The position numbers were made by a program, and so were the translations under genes. From Phycisphaerales bacterium (lineage in GTDB: Bacteria > Planctomycetota > Phycisphaerae > Phycisphaerales > SM1A02), in assembly GCA_030749435.1 (NCBI GenBank), contig JASMKH010000004.1, forward strand, positions 1 to 64,000: a DNA stretch of 64,000 bases, read 5' to 3'. The notes under the pieces are model-generated. The model did no database searches. It saw only the letters and a program-made list of their open reading frames with translations, and was not told the DNA's origin. Numbering within the stretch: the stretch's first letter is position 1; each line of letters begins with the position of its first letter. This document shows positions 32,418 through 40,165 of the stretch, one piece after another.

Positions 32418-33926
32418 TCAGCGGAAATTCGTCGGAGGCGGCCCAAAGACGTCGTTCCCGAAGTTGCGATCAAGCAGGAATCCGAATCCATAGTTCATCC
32501 GAAGGCCGTTTCGTAGGACTGCCAGGGGGTAGGCGAACCAGTTGGTGCCAACCAGCACGTGATCGTTGGGCTTGATCACCACATCGGGTTCGGTGCGTCT
32601 GCGGATGGCTCCCAGATCGAGTCGAATGGTTGCCTCACGACCCTCATCAACCTGACGAACCAGATCCACGCGATCGGGAATGGCCAGAGCGCCCAGGCCT
32701 CCGGCCATGGCGATCAACCGGCTCAGCGTCAGCGGATCCGCCGCGGGAAGTGGATAGGCATTCGGTGCCTGCACCTCACCGCTGACGTACACGTACCCGA
32801 CCGGTGGTCCGTCCACATACAACTGATCGCCAGGGCGAATGACGAGGTTGAGGCTCGACTCGCCGTGCGACAGACGCTGGTAGGGAACCTCGATCACGCG
32901 CTCGACGACCAGATCGGGCTCGGTCGCTTTGCCGTCCTGTCCTGCCGCTGCCGAAGCCGCATTGCCACCTCGAGCACGAACCCACTGCTTCTTGTCGGGC
33001 AGATACACGAATGGTTCGGTGCCCGCAGTGGCGTCACCCCCCGCTTCGACCCTCGGGAGTGTGACCGGTGAGGGTGATATGTCCTCGACATCGATCGGCG
33101 GATCGCCAGCGGAGGCCCACACGCCCGGGCTCGGCGGCGTCGCCGGACTGGTGCCTTCGTCCTTCAACTTCTCAATGAGCGATTCAATGTCAACCGGCGG
33201 CTGAGACGCAGCGTCGTCCGCCGGTTTCGATCGGGACTGCGGCGACTCCGGATGCCAGGCCGCCTGAAGGTGCGGCGCGACCGCGACCTGCCGAATCACA
33301 TAGACGCGACGAGTCGAAAGGGGAACCCCGCCCGCCATGGTGAGCGCATCGAGCAGCCGCAACGTCGGATCCTGCAGGTTGAAGCGGCCGGGCTGGTTGA
33401 CGTGCCCGTGGATGATGTACGTCAACGCCCCGCCCTCGACCAGGTTGACGGTGACCGTCGGATTCTTCATGATCTTCTTCGAGAGCCGGTGAATCAACGC
33501 CTGCTGCAACTCGGGCACCGTCAATCCGGCGGCCATGACACCCCCAAGCACGGGCACATGGATGACGCCCGCCTGATCAACCCGAAGGGTGACCGGGAAG
33601 AACTGGCCCGGGGTGTACAACTCGAAGATCTGCAACTCAATCACATCACCTGGGTGCAGGCGGTAGGCCAGATCGTTCGGCATCAGGTCCTCGGGCGTCA
33701 CAGAGGAAGTCTCGCCCCACAGATCAGTGCTGGGCTCGATCGCGGCGATCCGATCAAGGACGGGCATCGTGACCGGCGTCGAGCCGAAGTAGCCCGTCTT
33801 CGAGGGGTCGAAAAAGCTGTTGACTTCGCACCCACCCGCGCACGCAACCATCGCCGTGAGCAGCATCAACACCCAGCCAGCAGGGCGATTCCTGCAGGAT
33901 GTCAACTCAACCAGACTGTTGCTCAC
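32418..33926 (-). CDS. Wza-like polysaccharide export lipoprotein
   Basis: This outer-membrane polysaccharide channel protein has about 502 residues. The N-terminus has a basic stretch, a hydrophobic segment and the lipobox ACAGGC. A poly-export domain follows (about 85-180: YRLHPGDVIELQIFE, DQAGVIHVPVLG), with two SLBB segments (HGHVNQPGRFNLQDP and VSGEVQAPNAYPLPAADP). A proline/serine-rich insert (about 240-320) lies between the SLBB domains. The GTG start at 33926 has GGAG 9 bases upstream; the ATG at 33983 would lie before an atypical N-terminus. It is the first gene of the minus-strand locus and should act with the Wzc-like protein. Confidence 0.88.
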   Translation of the reverse strand: MSNSLVELTSCRNRPAGWVLMLLTAMVACAGGCEVNSFFDPSKTGYFGSTPVTMPVLDRIAAIEPSTDLWGETSSVTPEDLMPNDLAYRLHPGDVIELQIFELYTPGQFFPVTLRVDQAGVIHVPVLGGVMAAGLTVPELQQALIHRLSKKIMKNPTVTVNLVEGGALTYIIHGHVNQPGRFNLQDPTLRLLDALTMAGGVPLSTRRVYVIRQVAVAPHLQAAWHPESPQSRSKPADDAASQPPVDIESLIEKLKDEGTSPATPPSPGVWASAGDPPIDVEDISPSPVTLPRVEAGGDATAGTEPFVYLPDKKQWVRARGGNAASAAAGQDGKATEPDLVVERVIEVPYQRLSHGESSLNLVIRPGDQLYVDGPPVGYVYVSGEVQAPNAYPLPAADPLTLSRLIAMAGGLGALAIPDRVDLVRQVDEGREATIRLDLGAIRRRTEPDVVIKPNDHVLVGTNWFAYPLAVLRNGLRMNYGFGFLLDRNFGNDVFGPPPTNFR

Positions 33927-34155
33927 ACCATGGCTCTCCAGGGGCCCCAATGGGATCTCAGAAGGGGGAACTGTACCCGACAAGATGGTGCCGGGCCTCC
34001 AATCATCGACTCTGAACCTTGCCGTGGTTCAACTTCAATCGCGGATTGGGGCGTGTTTCGGTGGTTTGAGGGCGGGCCGGGATCGCCGCGGACACCGGCT
34101 CCGGATGACGGCGAACCGCGGCCCCCCCGGGGGGCGAATCGTCGCTGTCCCGAGA

Positions 34156-34161
34156 TATCAT
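34156..34161 (+). promoter_or_regulatory. Candidate -10 box of lipA
   Basis: TATCAT overlaps the first possible start codon and ends 7 bases before the in-frame ATG 34169. This fits a leaderless transcript starting at the second ATG. No clear -35 box was found. Confidence 0.35.
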
Positions 34162-35164
34162 GCCGCGGATGCCGCACCCCCCCGCCGCCATCGACCGCCA
34201 TCCCCGCCCGCTCGGTGGCGATACCGCCCGTTTCGGGGCGGGAGAGGTGGTCCTGAGCTTGAGCGATCGGGTCCTCGACAACGTGGAGACTCGGACGCTG
34301 GCAGTGCCCCGCAAGCCCTCTTGGATTCGAGCCCGCGTCCCAGGAGGCGAGTCCTATGGAACACTCAAGAAACGACTGAGCGACCTCGGCCTCAACACCG
34401 TGTGCCAGGAGGCCTCGTGCCCCAATATTGGCGAGTGCTGGGGACGTGGCGTGGCCACCATCATGATTCTGGGTGATACCTGCACCCGCGCCTGCGGATT
34501 CTGCAACGTCAAGACCGGACGCCCCCCCGTCACCGATCTCGAAGAGCCCGACCGAGTCGCCCGGATGCTGGCCGAGTCCGGGCTGCGGCACGTGGTCGTG
34601 ACCTCGGTCGATCGCGATGACCTTCCCGATGGGGGCGCCGCCATCTGGGCCGACACGATCTCCCGATCGCGGGCCTCGTGCCCCGGCATGTCGATCGAAG
34701 CCCTGGTTGGAGACTTCAAGGGAAACCGCGTGGACATGCAAGTGGTCATCGACGCCGCCCCCGACATCCTGGCCCACAACGTGGAGACTGTCGAGCGGAT
34801 GCACCCCGCGGTGCGGCCGCAGGCTGACTACGAGCGTTCCATTGAAGTGCTGGCCCACATCAAGCAGGCCGGACTGACGTCCAAGACGAGTTTGATGGTC
34901 GGCATCGGCGAGCGTGACGATGAAGTCGTCTCCACCATGAACGACATCAGGCAACGGGCCGGGACCGACATTCTCACGATCGGCCAGTACCTCCAGCCGA
35001 CCAGAAATCACCTCCCGGTGGACCGCTGGATTCCACCTGCCACCTTCACGGCATGGAAGGACGCCGGTCTGCAGATGGGCTTCCGGGTTGTTGAGTCCGG
35101 CCCGCTCGTGAGAAGCTCCTATCACGCCGACGCACAGGCCACTGCAGCGGCCTGCAATCGGTAG
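34160..35164 (+). CDS. lipA: Lipoyl synthase
   Basis: This radical-SAM enzyme inserts two sulfurs into octanoyl groups to make lipoate. The auxiliary iron-sulfur cluster ligands appear as CQEASCPNIGEC, and the radical-SAM cluster as CTRACGFCNV (CX3CX2C). Other family motifs are TSVDRDDLPDGGA, HNVETVERMHP, TSLMVGIGE, and the C-terminal GPLVRSSYHAD with the conserved Arg-Ser-Ser-Tyr. Length 334 is normal. A TATCAT box overlaps the first ATG (34160), and the in-frame ATG 34169 lies 7 bases past it, so the true start may be 34169 on a leaderless transcript. No lipB is in the window. Confidence 0.96.
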   Translation: MPRMPHPPAAIDRHPRPLGGDTARFGAGEVVLSLSDRVLDNVETRTLAVPRKPSWIRARVPGGESYGTLKKRLSDLGLNTVCQEASCPNIGECWGRGVATIMILGDTCTRACGFCNVKTGRPPVTDLEEPDRVARMLAESGLRHVVVTSVDRDDLPDGGAAIWADTISRSRASCPGMSIEALVGDFKGNRVDMQVVIDAAPDILAHNVETVERMHPAVRPQADYERSIEVLAHIKQAGLTSKTSLMVGIGERDDEVVSTMNDIRQRAGTDILTIGQYLQPTRNHLPVDRWIPPATFTAWKDAGLQMGFRVVESGPLVRSSYHADAQATAAACNR

Positions 35165-35211
35165 GGGCATTCCCCCCCGCCCCACGCCCCACACACACGC
35201 ACCTCAAACAA

Positions 35212-35241
35212 CTGGACGGCCCCACGGGTGGGGCCGTCCAG
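35212..35241. repeat. Hairpin repeat copy 1 (perfect 12-bp stem)
   Basis: CTGGACGGCCCC (35212-35223) pairs with GGGGCCGTCCAG (35230-35241), loop ACGGGT. The plus-strand sequence after it is TCGGAGAGAGAG, then GGGACGTGA and CACATCCG, all of which recur in copy 2. On the minus strand a TTGTTTG run follows the stem, so a terminator function would act on minus-strand transcripts. It lies 47 bases after the lipA stop. Confidence 0.75.
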
Positions 35242-35449
35242 TCGGAGAGAGAGAGGAGAGGCGTGTTGAGAGGGACGTGAAGTCACATCCGAACCGGACA
35301 ACGCCGCTGGCACCGATCCCTTTCACCGGGAGCCCGATTCGGGTGAGAATCCTCGTCCATGCCCCTGGAGAGGGCCCCAGGCCCCCTTGAAGTGCCTCCC
35401 GGGGACCTCCGGGGCCAAACCCGGGCGTGGACGGCAGATCCAGCAACAA

Positions 35450-35478
35450 CTGGACGGCCCCATTTCGGAGCCGTCCAG
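35450..35478. repeat. Hairpin repeat copy 2 (12-bp stem with one mismatch)
   Basis: CTGGACGGCCCC (35450-35461) pairs with GGAGCCGTCCAG (35467-35478) around a 5-base loop; one position is a C/A mismatch. The sequence before (CAACAA) and after (TCGGAGAGAGAGGAGAG) matches copy 1, and so does the later GGGACGCGAT and CGCATCCGG. The copies have therefore diverged while the hairpin arms have kept pairing. Confidence 0.75.
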
Positions 35479-35611
35479 TCGGAGAGAGAGGAGAGAGTTT
35501 CGTATGGGACGCGATTCCTTCGCATCCGGCAAAGACAACCCCCACAACGAGCAGCCCTTTCAGCTTCGAGGTCAGTATTCGTCGATCCGGTAGAGTCCCC
35601 CACCAGACGCC

Positions 35612-37249
35612 ATGCCACGCATCCGCACCCCCCCAACCACCGGCCCCCCCCGCAGCGACCCCTGTCCCACGGGCACCGCGCCGGCCGAGACGTGGCGGGC
35701 CCGGTTTTTCTCGCGGCGGGCACTGCTGACCCAACTCGTCCTCGCGCTGGCAGCGGCGCTCACGGGTGCCACCGCGCTCTACTTCCGGCAGGCGGACATG
35801 TACGGGGCCGATATCTTCGTGCGGCTCAGCAAGTTGGAGGATCTCTGGGGTCTCACGCTGCCTGGCGGATTGGGAATCTGGCTCGCCGCTGCCTGGGTGA
35901 TTGTGGCGATGGTCCTCATACTGTGGCTCCGGGATCGCTTCTTCCCTGGAACGGAGGGCACCGGGATCCCGCAGGCCATTGCGTGCCTCAAGGTCAAGGA
36001 CAGCCCCTTTCGGCGCTACATGCTGTCGGTCCGCATTGCGATCGGGAAGGTCCTGCTGCTCACCATCGGCTTGTTTGGTGGGATGACCATCGGCCGCGAG
36101 GGGCCATCGGTCCACGTGGGGGCCTGCCTGATGTACCTGGCGACTAGGATCCGACGGTTTCCGGATCATCTGGTGCAGCGAGGTCTCATCCTCGCTGGCG
36201 GAGGTGCCGGGATCGCCGCGGCATTCAACGCGCCGATCGCTGGCATGATCTTCGCCTTCGAGGAAATCGGACGGTCCTTCGAGAAAAACAACGCAAGCAC
36301 GATCGTCCGCACGGTTCTGATCGCCTCCGCGGTCGTGATCGCAAGTCTGGGCTGGGACTACCTCTTCTATGGGCAGGTGTCGCACGAGTTCGGGTTTGAC
36401 GCCGTTCATTGGCTGGCCGTTCTTGTCATTGCCGTCATCGGCGGCTTCCTCGGAGGCCTGTTCGCCAGAGCCGTCGTTTGGGGAACGCCGATCGTGACCC
36501 GGTCGCTCGCACGCCACAGGTGGCTCACGGCCGGGGGCCTCGGGTTGGCACTGGCCATCACGGGCCTGCTCTCGGAGGGGCAGAGTTACGGCAGCGGATA
36601 TCCGCAAGCCCGGGCGATCCTGATGTATCGCGACACGGACTTCTACGCCACGCTTGGCGTGGCTCAGGACGCCTCGGCAGAGGAGGTCCACGAGGCCTAC
36701 GCGCGGCAGGCACATACCCAGACCCTTCTCGGGAGAACCGGCGAGCCACTGGAAGCGGCGATGCTGCTTGAGCAAGCGTACCGCACGCTTGCGAATCCGA
36801 TGGAGCGCCAGTTCTACGACGACTGGGTCGTACCGGGGCCGTCGCCGTGGTGGTATGCACCCGCCAAAGCGACCGGTTCGTTCTTCAGTTTGATCAGCGG
36901 GATCCCGGGAGGCCTGTTCGACCCGAGCCTGTCCGTTGGCGCTGGCCTGGGCAACGCCTTCGCAGACGTCTTCCACTCCATCTTCAACGGAATCAGACCG
37001 CAGTTCGTCATCATGCTGTTCATGGTGGCCTACTTCGCAGGCGTCGTACAGAGCCCCATCACGGTCTTCGTCATCATGATCGAGATGACCGATGCGCGCT
37101 TCGTGACGATTCCACTCATGCTCGCGGCAATCATCGCTTACGAGTGCTCATCGCTCGTCTGCACGAAGTCGATCTACGAGGCGCTTGCTGAGTTGTTCCT
37201 GGGCAACATTGAGCGGCGGAGCGGCGAAACCCCGAAGCTCGCCTCCTGA
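35612..37249 (+). CDS. ClC chloride channel/transporter with an inserted J-domain-like segment
   Basis: This 545-residue ClC family protein has the signature segments GTEGTGIP (113-120, with Thr in place of the usual central Ser), GREGPSVHVG (161-170, gating Glu163), FAFEEIG (214-220, the likely proton-path glutamate) and SGIPGGLFDPS (429-439). These suggest a chloride/proton exchanger. Between the helix ending near 323 and the last motif, residues 343-405 resemble a DnaJ J-domain: DFYATLGVAQDASAEEV, AYARQAH, LLEQAYRTLANPMERQFYDDW-like ending. The HPD tripeptide that activates Hsp70 is absent. No CBS domains are present. The start has no strong ribosome site but follows a TAGAGT box. Confidence 0.92.
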   Translation: MPRIRTPPTTGPPRSDPCPTGTAPAETWRARFFSRRALLTQLVLALAAALTGATALYFRQADMYGADIFVRLSKLEDLWGLTLPGGLGIWLAAAWVIVAMVLILWLRDRFFPGTEGTGIPQAIACLKVKDSPFRRYMLSVRIAIGKVLLLTIGLFGGMTIGREGPSVHVGACLMYLATRIRRFPDHLVQRGLILAGGGAGIAAAFNAPIAGMIFAFEEIGRSFEKNNASTIVRTVLIASAVVIASLGWDYLFYGQVSHEFGFDAVHWLAVLVIAVIGGFLGGLFARAVVWGTPIVTRSLARHRWLTAGGLGLALAITGLLSEGQSYGSGYPQARAILMYRDTDFYATLGVAQDASAEEVHEAYARQAHTQTLLGRTGEPLEAAMLLEQAYRTLANPMERQFYDDWVVPGPSPWWYAPAKATGSFFSLISGIPGGLFDPSLSVGAGLGNAFADVFHSIFNGIRPQFVIMLFMVAYFAGVVQSPITVFVIMIEMTDARFVTIPLMLAAIIAYECSSLVCTKSIYEALAELFLGNIERRSGETPKLAS

Positions 37250-37406
37250 GAAGGCCCCTTCGGCTGACATCCATTCACTGCAACTCAGCGCGTACGGGTT
37301 GTAGGGGGGCTTTGTTCGCCACCCCACATGACTCTCTTTTTTTGCGAACCACCGCCCCGGCATTGGGCGTAGGTGGATCGTCGCCTTCATTGGCACCCCC
37401 TCACCC

Positions 37407-38240
37407 ATGAGTACCTCAATGCCATCCGATCTTGACGCCTACTTCCGCGACATCGCCCGCGTCGACCTGCTCGATCCCCGCGAAGAGCGGCAACTTGCCT
37501 GGCGCGTCATCAACGACTCCTGCGGCGACGCCAAGTCGAAGATGATCCAGGCGAATCTGCGGCTCGTGGTGAGTATCGCAAAGCGGTATGCCTCGCGAGG
37601 CGTCCCGTTGGCCGACCTGATCAACGAGGGAAACGTCGGGCTCATTCGTGCAGTGGAACGGTTTGACCCCGCACTCGGGCACCGGTTTTCGACCTATGCA
37701 ACCTGGTGGATCCGCAAGACCGTCAAGCAACTCGTCGAAGACGCCGGGCATCCGATGCACGTCCCCACCTACATGCGGCATCGCATGGCTCGATGGGCCG
37801 AGACGCTCATGGGTCTGCAGGACAAGCTTGGTCGCGCCCCAACCCCAGCCGAGATGGCCAGAGCGATGAATGTGCCGAAGTGCAAACTGGACCTCATCCA
37901 CCGCACCATGGCAGCGACCCGCGCCGTCTCCACCGGCCATGCGACCGGCTCAGAGGGCCCCACGCCGGTCGACCTTCATCCCGATGACCCGACCGCCGAG
38001 GCAGCGCACCTCGCCGAACGGCGGGACGACTACGACAAGGTCCGCACACTGCTCATGGAAATGGATGTTCTGGACGCCCAAGTTGTATGCCTTCGATTCG
38101 GTCTGGACGGCGGACTGCCTCGAACGCTCAAGGAGACCGGCCGAAGCGTCGGTCTGACCCGCGAGCGTGTGCGACAGATCGAGCAGCGTGCGCTGACGCT
38201 GATCAGAAACGCCTTTGAAGACCGACGTCTCGCGGGCTGA
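37407..38240 (+). CDS. Sigma-70 family RNA polymerase sigma factor
   Basis: This 277-residue factor has regions 1.2, 2, 3 and 4 of the RpoD family but lacks region 1.1, which places it among non-primary (group 2/3) factors. Region 1.2 is [15 protein letters not shown]; region 2 is [36 protein letters not shown] and [16 protein letters not shown]; region 4 ends with [15 protein letters not shown]. The RpoH-box sequence is not seen. It is next to, and convergent with, the HdeD and Hsp20 genes, so control of a stress regulon is possible but inferred. No ribosome site precedes the ATG. Confidence 0.92.
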   Translation: MSTSMPSDLDAYFRDIARVDLLDPREERQLAWRVINDSCGDAKSKMIQANLRLVVSIAKRYASRGVPLADLINEGNVGLIRAVERFDPALGHRFSTYATWWIRKTVKQLVEDAGHPMHVPTYMRHRMARWAETLMGLQDKLGRAPTPAEMARAMNVPKCKLDLIHRTMAATRAVSTGHATGSEGPTPVDLHPDDPTAEAAHLAERRDDYDKVRTLLMEMDVLDAQVVCLRFGLDGGLPRTLKETGRSVGLTRERVRQIEQRALTLIRNAFEDRRLAG

Positions 38241-38831
38241 CTACGCCCGCACCTCCGTGGCGGGCGGATTCGCCTCAGGCCCACGGACAGCACTCCAGAG
38301 CGAGAGCAACATCATCCCGAAGAAGATGAGTTGAATGCCGAAGAGCAGGCCGGGAGCCCACAACGCATCGGATGGATACCAGAGGATCAGCAGCACGGCG
38401 ACGACGATGCCGGCGATTCCACTGATGACCTGCAGGCCTGGCGCGGTCATCGAGCGAGCGGGAAATCCGCTGACATCCGAGATCCCCCGAATCATCACTC
38501 CTGCCGCCAACAGAAGTGTGATCGCCTTCAATCCCTCGAAGGGCCACACGAGCAGCATCACGCCGATGGCCCCGATGAGCACGGCGAAGGCGGCGGTTGA
38601 TCCGAGGTGTTCTGCGCCTCCGACAACACATCGGATGAAGCCGAGAATCGCGAGCATGATCGCAACCACGCCGAGAAAAAGCTCCAGGCCTTCGCTCGCT
38701 GATACCGGATAGATGATGGCCCCGAACCCGCCGAGGAGGCATACGATCGCCTCGAACAGCAGCACGCCCCTGCCTTGTCGAAGGACCGCTCGAATCTGTG
38801 AAGGCGTCGCCTCGGCCGTCGGTTGACTCAT
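38241..38831 (-). CDS. HdeD-like membrane protein (DUF308)
   Basis: This 196-residue protein has six predicted membrane helices in three pairs, as in the HdeD family: VLLFEAIVCLLGGFGAIIYP, FLGVVAIMLAILGFIRCVV, and the later TGIAGIVVAVLLILWYPS-like pair. HdeD is linked to acid-stress resistance in enteric bacteria; in this organism its function is not known. AGGAG lies 8 bases before the ATG. It ends exactly at the base after the sigma-factor stop on the opposite strand (38240/38241). It is the last gene of the small heat-shock island, after a gap of 143 bases with two hairpins. Confidence 0.85.
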   Translation of the reverse strand: MSQPTAEATPSQIRAVLRQGRGVLLFEAIVCLLGGFGAIIYPVSASEGLELFLGVVAIMLAILGFIRCVVGGAEHLGSTAAFAVLIGAIGVMLLVWPFEGLKAITLLLAAGVMIRGISDVSGFPARSMTAPGLQVISGIAGIVVAVLLILWYPSDALWAPGLLFGIQLIFFGMMLLSLWSAVRGPEANPPATEVRA

Positions 38832-38890
38832 GTCGCCTGCTCCTGAAACCGCTCATGCTATCGCAGCGGACCCGGGCACGAAGTGCAACA

Positions 38891-38916
38891 CGGGACCCGG
38901 CTCAGGCCGAGTCCCG
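38891..38916 (-). terminator. Hairpin between hsp20 and the HdeD-like gene
   Basis: CGGGAC (38891-38896) pairs with GTCCCG (38911-38916), with an inner CGGC/GCCG pairing and one mismatch. On the minus strand it is followed by TGTTGCACTT, a weak T-rich end. It could end or attenuate transcription before the HdeD-like gene. Confidence 0.4.
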
Positions 38917-38946
38917 CGAAGCGGAGGAAGAAGATGGGGAGGCTCC

Positions 38947-38964
38947 GGCCCTCGGATGAGGGCC
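38947..38964 (-). terminator. Hairpin just after the last hsp20 stop
   Basis: GGCCCTC (38947-38953) pairs perfectly with GAGGGCC (38958-38964) around a 4-base loop, 10 bases after the Hsp20 stop on the minus strand. A pyrimidine-rich stretch (CCCCATCTTCTTCC) follows on that strand, which makes it the more terminator-like of the two hairpins here. Confidence 0.45.
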
Positions 38965-38974
38965 AGTGAACGCG

Positions 38975-39400
38975 TCAGTTCGTGCGAATGTCGATCTTCC
39001 GGGGCACGACCGCCTCGGCCTTGGGAAGGGTCACTTCCAGAACACCGTTGCGGTAGGCGGCCTCGATTCCTTCGGCGTTGATACCGTCGCCGATCCTGAA
39101 GGACCGGTGGAAGTCTCCCACGCCGTACTCTTCATGCCGCAAGGTGCCCAGGGTGTCGTAGCGGGGCCGCACCTCGGCATCAATTGTCAGCATGTTGTTC
39201 TCAACGGAGATGGAGATGCAGTCCGAGCACGTGCCGGGCATGTCAGCGATGACCGTGAATGTCGAGTCGGTCTCGTACACATCTACCGGTGCCCTGTAGT
39301 TCTGAGTGCGCTTCACGGTGTCGGTGCCGCAGGACTGGTCCCGCGTCGCACCACAGCAGGTCATGTCATTGTTCACGTCGGTGTTGGTGAGGTTGTTCAT
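38975..39400 (-). CDS. Small heat-shock protein (Hsp20 family), copy 3
   Basis: This 141-residue holdase chaperone carries an alpha-crystallin domain (about 40-130), with DVYETDSTFTVIADMPG at its start, and GVLEVTLPKAE at the end of the domain. The C-terminal tail has IDI, the I-x-I motif used for oligomer assembly. The N-terminal arm is short and has two cysteines near CCGATRDQSCG. AAGGA lies 7 bases before the ATG. It follows the second Hsp20 gene by 44 bases. The three Hsp20 genes differ strongly from each other, so they are old paralogs and not recent duplicates. Confidence 0.93.
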   Translation of the reverse strand: MNNLTNTDVNNDMTCCGATRDQSCGTDTVKRTQNYRAPVDVYETDSTFTVIADMPGTCSDCISISVENNMLTIDAEVRPRYDTLGTLRHEEYGVGDFHRSFRIGDGINAEGIEAAYRNGVLEVTLPKAEAVVPRKIDIRTN

Positions 39401-39444
39401 CGTTCGTTCCTTTCATCGTTGTTGAATCAGAGGAATTGGTGTAC

Positions 39445-39906
39445 TCAGGCCTCCCGAACCGCGATCCGGCGAGTACGCGCGGGTCGGACCTTGGGAAGCG
39501 TGATGGTCAGGATGCCGCCCTCAAGGCGAGCATCGATGGCGTCCGGCTCGATGGCGACGGGCAGTCGCATGGTTCTCTCGAATGTGACGGTGGAGCGTTC
39601 GCGGCGAAGCGTGGTCGCCTCGTCAGGGATGTCCAGCGTGCGAGTGCCCGAAACGTTCAGCGAGTGATCGGAGGCATTGACGTCGAGATTCTCAGGCGCC
39701 ACGCCCGGCAATTCCGCCTCGAAGTACAGGTTGTCGTCGTCTTCGAGCAGGTTGGCGGCCGGGTGAGGTCGCATTGAATCGAAGAGCCGCGTCGGCCAGG
39801 CTGACGCAAGGCCCGGCGTTGTCACCCGATCGAAGAGCCGATCGAATTCGTGCCGGAGGGAGTCCATCGCGGTGGTGGCCGGTGTCAGAATCGTGCGTGT
39901 GTTCAT
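39445..39906 (-). CDS. Small heat-shock protein (Hsp20 family), copy 2
   Basis: This 153-residue Hsp20 has an N-terminal arm (MDSLRHEFDRLFDRV, typical of class A bacterial Hsp20), an alpha-crystallin domain with DNLYFEAELPGVAPENLDV, RSTVTFERTMRLPV and GGILTITLPKVRP, and a C-terminal IAV tail that serves as the I-x-I/V motif. ATG 39906 has GGAGG 7 bases upstream; the frame extends further to 40149 without a plausible N-terminus. It lies after a 259-base gap that contains a strong hairpin. Confidence 0.94.
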   Translation of the reverse strand: MNTRTILTPATTAMDSLRHEFDRLFDRVTTPGLASAWPTRLFDSMRPHPAANLLEDDDNLYFEAELPGVAPENLDVNASDHSLNVSGTRTLDIPDEATTLRRERSTVTFERTMRLPVAIEPDAIDARLEGGILTITLPKVRPARTRRIAVREA

Positions 39907-40104
39907 GGCAGTTCCTCCACATGGAACAGGGAGCATGTCGCTCCGGGGTTCTTGATTGCGCCAGCCCGTGCTGGCGTCCATTCCCAGAGTTGGCAAGTGG
40001 CGTGCCACTCGGGCGTGCATCCCGCAGTCTGTACCGCTCCAGGGCCACCGGACGAACCTGCCAATCAGGCAAACCGCTGCCAACCTGACACCACGCACGA
40101 TGCG

Positions 40105-40140
40105 GCAACGCCGGGGCGGTTGGTGCCGCCCCGGCGTTGC
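40105..40140 (-). terminator. Perfect 15-bp hairpin after the long Hsp20 gene
   Basis: GCAACGCCGGGGCGG (40105-40119) pairs without mismatch with CCGCCCCGGCGTTGC (40126-40140) around a 6-base loop. It starts 25 bases after the stop of the long Hsp20 gene on the minus strand. No T-run follows on either strand. The rest of 39907-40165 shows a smaller hairpin (39961-39974, CCAGC/GCTGG) and nothing else recognisable. Confidence 0.5.
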
Positions 40141-40165
40141 GATACGCAAAGCAGTTCATGGTCGA

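Larger units (their letters stand above)
35165..35611 (+). other. 447-base lipA-ClC intergenic region with two copies of a hairpin repeat
   Basis: The region has no credible gene. It holds two diverged copies of a roughly 100-base unit, each led by a strong hairpin and followed by a GGAGAGAGAG purine run. Between the copies, 35311-35440 is GC-rich with no pattern I can interpret. A TAGAGT box at 35591-35596, 15 bases before the channel ATG, could be a promoter. No match to the fluoride riboswitch core was seen. Confidence 0.7.

Noticed and set aside
35242-35611. Fluoride or other riboswitch upstream of the ClC gene
   Set aside because: I looked for the conserved fluoride-riboswitch core and found no match. 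The hairpins are explained by a duplicated repeat unit.
35204-36976. Minus-strand open frame of 590 codons across the ClC gene
   Set aside because: It has no recognisable motif and lies opposite a complete ClC protein; GC-rich third positions keep the reverse frame open.
37290-37345. Rho-independent terminator after the ClC gene (GGGG/CCCC stem before a run of seven T)
   Set aside because: The stem would have only 4-5 pairs with a large loop, and 14 bases separate it from the T-run, so it is too weak to list.
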